In this document: piece after piece, positions 58,521-63,388 of the stretch | How positions within the stretch are numbered: the first letter of the stretch is position 1 | How the letters are laid out: each line of letters opens with the position of its first letter | NCBI GenBank assembly: GCA_034435435.1 | Contig: DAOTXN010000053.1 | Coordinates: forward strand, 1-63,388 | Length of the DNA stretch: 63,388 nt | Source of the DNA: DAOTXN01 sp034435435 | GTDB taxonomy: Bacteria > Chloroflexota > Anaerolineae > S140-20 | Direction of reading: 5' to 3' | The notes under the pieces: generated by a model | Databases searched by the model: none | Told to the model about the DNA's origin: nothing | The model's input: the letters and a program-made list of their open reading frames with translations, nothing else | Position numbers and translations under genes: made by a program

Positions 58521-59012
58521 ATGTCTGCCGAAGTCGTGATTGCTTTCCTGATTGGCCTCATCGTCGGCCTGCTGGTTGCCTGGTGGTACTGGCGGCGACG
58601 CATGGGGGAGTGTGAAGCTCAAATCCAGACCTGGAGGTCGCGCGCGCAGGATGCCGACGCCAAGACCAGGCAACTGGAGACGACGTTGAAGGAAAAAGAG
58701 CAACAGCGGGCCGCTCAGCAGGCCGCAGCCGCTCCGTCTCGCGCCGCCGCGCCGGCGATCAAGCCGGACAACCTGGAGCGGATTGAGGGCATTGGGCCAA
58801 AAATCTCCCAAGTGCTCCAGAGCGCGGGCATTCTCACTTTTGCGCAACTGGCCGCTACTGACGTTAATCGGCTGGAACAAATTCTTCAAGACGCCGAGCT
58901 GAGGCTGGCCGACCCTACCTCCTGGCCCAACCAGGCCCGGCTGGCCGCCGCCGGCGACTGGAGTGGACTCGAAAAGCTCCAGGGTGAGCTCAAGGGCGGA
59001 CGCCGTGTGTAA
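58521..59012 (+). CDS. Membrane-anchored helix-hairpin-helix protein
   Basis: A 163-residue protein with one N-terminal membrane helix (VVIAFLIGLIVGLLVAWWYW), a coiled coil (AKTRQLETTLKEKEQQRAAQ), an Ala-rich linker and a C-terminal HhH domain (LERIEGIGPKISQVLQSAGI). The same HhH-DUF4332 wording ends many Bacteroidota and Chloroflexota proteins of unknown function, some fused to ribosomal L17 or L21. I chose the ATG after GAAAGGGG; the longer frame is out of context. mscL and a DUF4332 protein follow on the same strand. Confidence 0.78.
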   Translation: MSAEVVIAFLIGLIVGLLVAWWYWRRRMGECEAQIQTWRSRAQDADAKTRQLETTLKEKEQQRAAQQAAAAPSRAAAPAIKPDNLERIEGIGPKISQVLQSAGILTFAQLAATDVNRLEQILQDAELRLADPTSWPNQARLAAAGDWSGLEKLQGELKGGRRV

Positions 59013-59052
59013 TCGGTTCGTTTAGGCCGCAACCTGAGAAAGGGGAACAGAC

Positions 59053-59508
59053 ATGCTCAAAGAATTCAAAGAATTCATCATGCGGGGGAACGTCGTAGAC
59101 ATGGCCGTGGGCATCATCATCGGCGCCGCATTTGGGGCCATCGTCAAGTCGCTGGTGGACGACGTGATTATGCCGCCCATCGGCCTGTTGCTGGGGAACG
59201 TGGATTTCGCCAGCCTCTTCATCTTGCTCAAGGACGGGACGCCTGCCGGACCTTATGCATCGCTGGCCGAAGCCAAAGAAGCCGCAGCGGTAACGATCAA
59301 CTATGGCTTGTTTATCAACGCGGTGATCAGCTTTCTCGTCGTCGCCTTTGCGGTGTTCCTGCTCATCCGCTCCATCAACCGGCTGCGGCGCGAACAAGAG
59401 GCGCCCCCGGCCGTACCCACGACCCAGGAATGCCCTTTTTGCAAGTCTACCATTCCCCTGGGCGTGGCGCGCTGCGCCTACTGTACGTCAAATTTGCCGG
59501 CAGGTTAG
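59053..59508 (+). CDS. mscL: Large-conductance mechanosensitive channel with zinc ribbon
   Basis: The 151-residue osmotic safety valve. FKEFIMRGNVVDMAVGIIIGAAFGAIVKSL is TM1 with its amphipathic start, IMPPIGLLLG the loop, and YGLFINAVISFLVVAFAVFLLI is TM2, all canonical. The usual charged C-terminal helix is followed by a zinc ribbon with C127/C130 and C141/C144 (CPFC...CAYC), found in some lineages only. It may couple channel assembly to metal or redox state (inference). AAAGGGG precedes the ATG. Confidence 0.95.
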   Translation: MLKEFKEFIMRGNVVDMAVGIIIGAAFGAIVKSLVDDVIMPPIGLLLGNVDFASLFILLKDGTPAGPYASLAEAKEAAAVTINYGLFINAVISFLVVAFAVFLLIRSINRLRREQEAPPAVPTTQECPFCKSTIPLGVARCAYCTSNLPAG

Positions 59509-59575
59509 TCTGGGCCAGGCCCGGCTATACCAGCGGTATTTGCTGGCATATGAAGGAATTTAAGGAGGTAAGCTC

Positions 59576-59782
59576 GTGGACGAATTGATTAAATTGGTCA
59601 CGCAAAAGGCAGGTATCTCGGAGAAACAAGCCAAGCAAGCTGTGGAAACGGTGATGGGTTTTCTCAAAGACAAGTTGCCTGGCCCCATCGCCAGCCAGGT
59701 CCAAGGCGTGCTCGGCGGCGGTGGAACGCCCGACTTGGGCGGTATGGGGAAAAAAGTGGGCGGTCTCTTGGGCAAAAAATAG
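59576..59782 (+). CDS. Small helical protein (DUF2267/DUF2780-like)
   Basis: A 68-residue protein from GTG with GGAGGT six bases upstream. MDELIKLVTQKAGISEKQAKQ is an HU/IHF-like helix pair reminiscent of DUF2267/DUF2780 proteins, followed by a Gly-rich tail with Lys-rich end. Possibly nucleoid or stress related; no experiment-based function is known to me. Followed by the DUF4332 gene after 28 bp. Confidence 0.6.
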   Translation: MDELIKLVTQKAGISEKQAKQAVETVMGFLKDKLPGPIASQVQGVLGGGGTPDLGGMGKKVGGLLGKK

Positions 59783-59810
59783 CCCATATCGCCCGATTAA
59801 GGAGGCAATC

Positions 59811-60218
59811 ATGGCTATCCCTGTCAATAAGCTCAAGGGAGTGTCGGATGAGCTGGAGGCCAGACTGAAAAAACGGGGCATATTCAACAGCGCTCAACTG
59901 TTGGATGCGGCCCGCACCCCCGCCAGTCGAAGAGAATTGGCCGAATCTGTCGGCGTGGAGCCTCGCAACATCCTGGAACTGACCAACCGGGCCGATCTAG
60001 CGCGGATAAAGGGGATCGGCGGCGTGTTCTCGGACCTATTGGAACACGCCGGCGTAGACACGGTGAAAGAGCTGGCGATGCGCCGGGCGGATAACCTGTA
60101 TGCCAAGTTGCTCGAAGTCAATGCTCAGCAAAAGCTGGCAGGTCGGGCTCCCACTCAAACTGCCGTTGAGGGATGGGTAGCGCAGGCCAAATCACTGCCC
60201 ACGGTGCTGGAGTATTAA
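59811..60218 (+). CDS. DUF4332 protein
   Basis: A 135-residue protein made of helix-hairpin-helix units: KLKGVSDELEARLKKRGI at the start and RIKGIGGVFSDLLEHAGV in the middle, with a predicted C-terminal helix bundle. DUF4332 domains are nucleic-acid-binding in appearance (RuvA/HhH-like). AAGGAGG precedes the ATG; the longer frame overlaps the upstream small gene and was rejected. It shares its HhH theme with the membrane-anchored protein 1 kb upstream, so the cluster may assemble on nucleic acid near the membrane. Confidence 0.78.
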   Translation: MAIPVNKLKGVSDELEARLKKRGIFNSAQLLDAARTPASRRELAESVGVEPRNILELTNRADLARIKGIGGVFSDLLEHAGVDTVKELAMRRADNLYAKLLEVNAQQKLAGRAPTQTAVEGWVAQAKSLPTVLEY

Positions 60219-60254
60219 GCGCCCGACCGGCGAGAGTCTGACAACAACCGCTGT

Positions 60255-60287
60255 AAAAGGGGAGACATGGATGTCTCCCCTTTTTTT
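60255..60287 (+). terminator. Rho-independent terminator
   Basis: AAAAGGGGAGACAT, GG, ATGTCTCCCC, then TTTTTTT: a strong terminator for the DUF4332 cluster. The A run also gives a T tract on the other strand, but the SRAP stop lies within it. Confidence 0.93.
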
Positions 60288-60984
60288 ATTGTCGCGCCGG
60301 GACGATGCAAGCGGGCGCATCATTTTGCGGGTTGTTGACTAGCGTCGAGACCGGGTGGGCGGTCATCTGGTCGGCGGGAAATGGCCTGAGCCAATCTCGT
60401 AACTGGTCGGGGCGTTTCTCGGCCGGGTCCAGCCATAGATCGTAAGCCTCGGGTGCGAGAATGACTGGCATGCGGTTGTGAATCGGGGCGAGCAGCTCGT
60501 TGGGCGTAGTGGTGATGATGGTGCACGACAGGATGGGCTGGTCGTCGGGCGGGCGCCAGCTCTCCCACAGCCCGGCAAAAGCAAAAGGCCGGCCCGATTG
60601 GAGGCGGATGAACATGGGCGTCTTGCGCTGCCCTGGTTCCTTGCGCCATTCGTAAAAGCCATCGGCCAACACCAGGCAGCGCCGCCGCCGATAGGCCGTC
60701 CGAAAGGAAGGTTTTTCGGCCAGAGTCTCGGCGCGAGCGTTGATCATGCGGTCGCCGATGGCCGGGTCTTCCCTGGCGCCGCCCGCCAGGGCAGGTGTGG
60801 CCCAGGAGGGGATCAGGCCCCAGCGAAAGAACTCGATCTTGTTCTGGCCGGTGTTGGCTATCACGGCCACCGGCTGCGTCGGCGCGATGTTGTAGCGCGG
60901 CGCGATATGCTCCGGCGCTTCAAAACCGGGAAAGGCGTCCATCAGGTCTTGAGGGTCCACAAACAGCGTGAATCGTCCGCACAT
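60286..60984 (-). CDS. SRAP-domain protein (HMCES/YedK type)
   Basis: A 232-residue protein that crosslinks to abasic sites in single-stranded DNA and protects them. The catalytic Cys2 is in MCGRFTLF; RYNIAPTQPVAVI, MINARAETLAEKPSFR, ADGFYEWRKE (catalytic Glu) and PIHNRMPVIL (His) complete the active site. I start it at the second ATG so that Cys is residue 2, as needed after methionine removal. GGGAGGTAGATG lies upstream. Convergent with the DUF4332 cluster. Confidence 0.95.
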   Translation of the reverse strand: MCGRFTLFVDPQDLMDAFPGFEAPEHIAPRYNIAPTQPVAVIANTGQNKIEFFRWGLIPSWATPALAGGAREDPAIGDRMINARAETLAEKPSFRTAYRRRRCLVLADGFYEWRKEPGQRKTPMFIRLQSGRPFAFAGLWESWRPPDDQPILSCTIITTTPNELLAPIHNRMPVILAPEAYDLWLDPAEKRPDQLRDWLRPFPADQMTAHPVSTLVNNPQNDAPACIVPARQ

Positions 60985-61125
60985 CATCTACCTCCCTATC
61001 GGTTTATCTTTTTTCGCCTCTTCCGTAATCGTAGCACAAGTGTTCTGCTTTGTCAACGTGTTCCTAAAAGAAAAATCGAGGCGAGCGATTCCGTCTCTAC
61101 CTCGATTTGTGTCTTGGCGTGCAGA

Positions 61126-61746
61126 TCAAGGCGCAAGCACCTGATTGAAAGCTTCGACGAACGCGTCTTCGGGCACCCGGCCCAGCCAGCTTTGCACGAT
61201 CTGCCCCGAACGGTCTACCAGGAAAAAGTGGGGTTGTACCCGATAGCCGTACTGTTCCTTGGCCGTGTCTGAAGATGGTAGATCAATGTCAAACACGACA
61301 AAATCAATTCGATCGCCGTACTCTGCCTTTAGCCCATGCACGATGGGCTCCATTGCGCGGCAGGTCGGTCACCAACTGGCCCAGAACTCGACCAACGCCG
61401 GACGACCCGGCGTCGTGCCGGCGAGCGCGGCCACGGGGTCCGGCTCCGATGTGGGCGACGCTTCGACCGTCGGTGTTGGGGCTTGTGCCGGCGCGACGGT
61501 GAGGGTTGGGATTTCAGTCGACTCGTCCGTCGGCGCCGCCGCTTCAGCGGGCTGCGCGGTTGCGCTGTTCTCGACAGTCGCTTCTGGCGTGGCCGTGGGC
61601 GCTAACGCAACGGCCTGGGTCGGTGCCGCCGTCGCCGCGGGCGCGCCCTCCCCTGCCGCTTCGCTCTGGGGACTGGAGCCGCCGCACGCCGCCAACGCCA
61701 GGCCGACCAACAACATCCCCATCAGAGTTAACCAACGTTTGTTCAT
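61126..61746 (-). CDS. Thioredoxin lipoprotein, predicted selenoprotein (UxxC)
   Basis: Predicted 206-residue extracytoplasmic thioredoxin. The lipoprotein signal ends in GLALAAC, followed by a long Ala/Thr/Pro/Glu-rich linker (about 22-108) and a thioredoxin fold. The active site reads VEFWASW-UGA-PTCRAMEP: the UGA at 61369-61371 (codon 126) stands exactly where the first Cys of the WCxxC motif belongs. The downstream frame is open for 80 codons with the cis-Pro motif RVQPHFFLVDRSG and ends in a normal TGA. A perfect 7-bp hairpin with its loop 26 nt after the UGA follows (separate entry). Without recoding, only the signal and linker would be made. The second Cys (C129) is present, as is the complete fold. 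Confidence 0.87.
61331..61349 (-). promoter_or_regulatory. Predicted bacterial SECIS hairpin
   Basis: In the mRNA sense AGCCCAT pairs with ATGGGCT around loop CGTGC (G at its second position). The loop begins 26 nt after the UGA, exactly as in the other predicted selenoprotein gene of this window, although the two stems have no sequence in common. Confidence 0.8.
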
Positions 61747-61889
61747 AGGCTTGCCTCCTTGAAAAGTGCTACGAGTCTATCTCATCCTGGTTACAGAAGC
61801 GTTACCCAATTCTTACGATTCGATTACGGGCGCCCCATGGATGTTTTTGGAGATGATATTCGTCACGCCCAATTCGTGAAAAATCATAC

Positions 61890-61916
61890 TTGCCCCCCCC
61901 CCCGGTTTTGTAATAA
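61890..61916 (+). promoter_or_regulatory. Possible promoter with C11 tract
   Basis: A run of 11 C (61893-61903) lies between a TTGCCC-like element and TAATAA, about 105 bp before the HU-like gene. The rest of the 61747-62021 gap shows nothing else. Homopolymer runs in promoter spacers can vary in length and alter transcription. Confidence 0.35.
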
Positions 61917-62021
61917 GATACGCTGCAAATCCCCACACAACAAACGGCTTTTCTCGATATAACCCATATCAACAAGCGCGGCGAACACTGCTGAACGACC
62001 TGACGTAGGAGGGAACATCGT

Positions 62022-62414
62022 ATGGCAAACAAGATTCAAGCCTGGACGGAGTTCGGTCCCCGCCTGGCCAAGACCGACCCGGTCGGCCCCGGAGACGTGA
62101 TCGAGCAACTGGTGCAGGCTACCAACCAGACCCGCGGCAGCGTGCTGGCGGTGCTATCCGAGCTGGACGTGGTCATCCAGCAAGGGCTGCGGGCCGGACG
62201 CATCGTGCAACTGCCCAACGGGACGCACTACCGGCCCATCGGCAAGAAGGACGGCTCGGTCAAGGTGGGGGTGCGTCTGACGCCGCGCGTGGCTCAGGCT
62301 GTGAACAGCGGCTTTCGGGGCCGCTGGCTCAACGCCGAAAACGTGGGCAAGAGCGAGGCCGAGCTCATCGCGTTGTGGAACGCGGCCCATCCCGACGACC
62401 CCATCACCCCATGA
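62022..62414 (+). CDS. HU/IHF-like DNA-binding protein
   Basis: A 130-residue protein. The N-terminal half (TDPVGPGDVIEQLVQATNQT, RGSVLAVLSELDVVIQQGLR) has the two-helix plan of an HU/IHF subunit, and IVQLPNGTHYRPIG a following beta-hairpin; the family resembles the Bvu_2165 IHF-HU-like group found mainly in Bacteroidota and environmental bacteria. It lacks the long lysine-rich arms of true HU. Strong GGAGGG before the ATG. A 22-bp minisatellite begins eight bases after its stop. Confidence 0.62.
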   Translation: MANKIQAWTEFGPRLAKTDPVGPGDVIEQLVQATNQTRGSVLAVLSELDVVIQQGLRAGRIVQLPNGTHYRPIGKKDGSVKVGVRLTPRVAQAVNSGFRGRWLNAENVGKSEAELIALWNAAHPDDPITP

Positions 62415-62421
62415 CACGTCG

Positions 62422-62553
62422 AAATCGCTGGCGACACGCGCTTGAATCGCTGGCGACACACGGCTGAATCGCTGGCGACACACGGCTGAATCGCTGGCGA
62501 CACGCGCCTGAATCGCTGGCGACACGCGCCTGAATCGCTGGCGATTTGGGTTT
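62422..62553. repeat. 22-bp tandem repeat (minisatellite)
   Basis: Five complete units of 22 bp starting at 62422, 62444, 62466, 62488 and 62510, consensus GAATCGCTGGCGACACRCGS(C)T, and a sixth that decays after GAATCGCTGGCGA. Units 2-3 are identical and 4-5 are identical (a two-by-two duplication). Each unit contains the near-palindrome TCGCTGGCGA. No unique spacers exist, so this is not CRISPR. The remaining 62554-62641 bases hold GGAC(G)CTGAGGACGCTGA direct repeats and the RBS of the next gene. Confidence 0.85.
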
Positions 62554-62641
62554 TGGATCGCTGATTCACCGGCGGACGCTGAGGACGCTGAAAATGTCCC
62601 GGTGCGCCGCTGGTGTGTGGCTTTGAGAGAGGAGTAGGTCC

Positions 62642-63258
62642 ATGTCGTTCCGCGCCGCGCGCCCCCTGCAGCTCATCGTCGTGGTTTCCTTGTGTCTCAA
62701 TCTGATCCCGGTCCCGCCCGTGGTCCGGGCTGCCCCGCGCCAGTCGGCGCTGGCGGCGACAGTGTTGCCGGCCTGGTTTCGCGCCGAGGCGAACGCGAGC
62801 CTGCCCGCCCCGGCGGCGAGACGGCCCCAGGTGTGGCTGCCGGTCGTAGGGCCGGTAGATAGCGAGCCAGCCGCCATTGCGAGCGCGCCGCCGCTGGCTC
62901 CCCTGGCCGACGATCCGCCGCCCACACCGGACACCGGGCGCGGCTATTACCCCGACGGGCTGACGGCCGAGTTTTATGACGGTGTCCATTTCAGCGGTGC
63001 ACTCGTTGCCACAGTTTTCTATACCCAACCCATCGACTTTTTTCTGGATTGTGGCACCGGCGGGGGGTATCCTCCTCCGGGGCAACCGTATCCCTATTCG
63101 GCGTGCGAGCTACACCCCGCACTGACGGACGGACAGGATTACAGCGTCAGGTGGTACGGTCAATGACAGGTGCCGGAAAATGGCTGGTATATTTTTGACG
63201 TGAGCAACGCCGATGACGGCGCTCAACTTTTGATAGACGGCGAACTGGTGACGGATCT
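62642..63258 (+). pseudogene. PA14-domain secreted protein, disrupted
   Basis: A signal peptide (LIVVVSLCLNLIPVPPVVRAA) leads a Pro/Ala-rich region and a PA14 beta-barrel: GLTAEFYDGVHFSGALVAT, then DYSVRWYGQ. An in-frame TGA at 63164-63166 interrupts the domain, yet the frame continues with QVPENGWYIFDVSNADDGAQ and LLIDGELVTDL, the expected PA14 core. After about 63258 the sequence no longer resembles PA14, which fits an insertion. PA14 domains bind sugars in surface enzymes and adhesins. The TGA most simply replaces TGG; no hairpin of SECIS type follows it. Confidence 0.7.
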
Positions 63259-63388
63259 GAAATTACGGTATAGTTTATTACAGCAACAGTTCAACATTGC
63301 ACATTAACATACAGTTGACAGAATAGCAGATCTGCGGTCAAATAGCCCCCTATCACAGTGATCGAGGGAGGTGCGATGGGAACCCGAG
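63259..63388 (+). mobile_element. Probable IS end at the right edge
   Basis: From about 63259 the sequence becomes AT-rich and non-coding, with ACAGTT-containing short repeats (63287 and 63311 regions) and a partial gene start near the edge. It truncates the PA14 gene. The exact boundary and family cannot be set because only 130 bp are visible. Confidence 0.4.
63375..63388 (+). CDS. Start of a gene running off the window
   Basis: GAGGGAGGTGCG precedes ATG GGA ACC CGA (MGTR), a good ribosome-binding site and start. Only four codons are visible. By position it should be the transposase or accessory gene of the right-hand insertion. Confidence 0.4.

Noticed and set aside
62422..62553. CRISPR array
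   Set aside because: Units are contiguous 22-bp repeats with no unique spacers and no cas genes nearby.
63164..63166. In-frame UGA in the PA14 gene as a third selenocysteine
   Set aside because: PA14 domains have no redox residue here, the aligned position is usually hydrophobic or Trp, and no SECIS-like hairpin follows; a nonsense mutation is simpler.
1..63388. A general UGA reassignment (for example to Trp or Gly)
   Set aside because: Many clear genes in the window end at UGA and keep TGG for Trp; read-through is supported only at two Cys sites.

Overview
The window looks like one whole contig (about 63 kb, GC-rich) of a free-living bacterium, most probably a Chloroflexota/Anaerolineae-type organism. 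That placement is inference from the gene set: tandem PPK2 kinases with a CYTH/CHAD protein, a DUF3467 cluster, an SPFH protein ending in an excisionase-type HTH, a lone Lon substrate-binding domain, DUF3068 and YfhO proteins, and many secreted lipoproteins. Both ends run into what look like insertion sequences, the usual place for a metagenomic assembly to break.

Layout. 0-8.2 kb: IS end, a three-gene SPFH cluster, fatty-acid/phospholipid genes (fabF, plsX), a fused MNT-HEPN protein, a BrkB-type membrane protein and a LON-domain protein. 8.3-11.8 kb: tRNA-Leu(GAG), a thioredoxin-like lipoprotein read through an in-frame UGA, and a multi-PAS histidine kinase. 12-18.4 kb: polyphosphate block (two PPK2, CYTH-HTH-CHAD), an acyl-CoA mutase with isobutyryl-CoA-type residues, and a PPi-type phosphofructokinase. 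18.4-27.8 kb: an intact IS66-like MITE, YbaK, DnaE, a three-gene DUF3467 cluster, a methyltransferase, a HEAT-repeat protein and an aminotransferase. 27.8-33.9 kb: gatCA, polysaccharide-export permease, glycosyltransferase, a TyrA-like dehydrogenase, HD and M50 proteins. 34-38.9 kb: CIRCE-controlled hrcA-grpE-dnaK-dnaJ. 38.9-49.9 kb: MerR/GyrI regulator, radical SAM protein, a flavodoxin pseudogene, a MacB/LolD-type ABC exporter, a STAS/RsbW-RsbU partner switch and a secreted lipase. 50-52 kb: an AT-richer restriction-modification island with controller protein. 52-63.4 kb: HAD phosphatase, a predicted tRNA-queuosine mannosyltransferase, rpsT, a secreted nuclease, YfhO, an HhH/mscL/DUF4332 group, SRAP, a second UGA-containing thioredoxin lipoprotein, an HU-like protein, a minisatellite and a broken PA14 protein.

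The most striking result is a pair of unrelated-position thioredoxin-fold lipoproteins (8.4-9.1 kb and 61.1-61.7 kb). In each, the first catalytic cysteine of CxxC is encoded by UGA, and a perfect hairpin follows whose apical loop begins exactly 26 nt after that UGA. This is what bacterial selenocysteine insertion looks like and implies an extracytoplasmic seleno-thioredoxin system. UGA also serves as an ordinary stop in the same genes' neighbourhood, so this is not a genetic-code change.

Other notable points: an 8-bp target duplication around a 239-bp MITE; recurrent inverted filler repeats (GACGAAAGACGAAGGAC type) in spacers, some of which have been absorbed into gene ends; a dispersed repeat inserted in frame in GrpE; a TyrA homologue without the expected catalytic residues; and a dnaJ ribosome-binding site partly buried in a hairpin.
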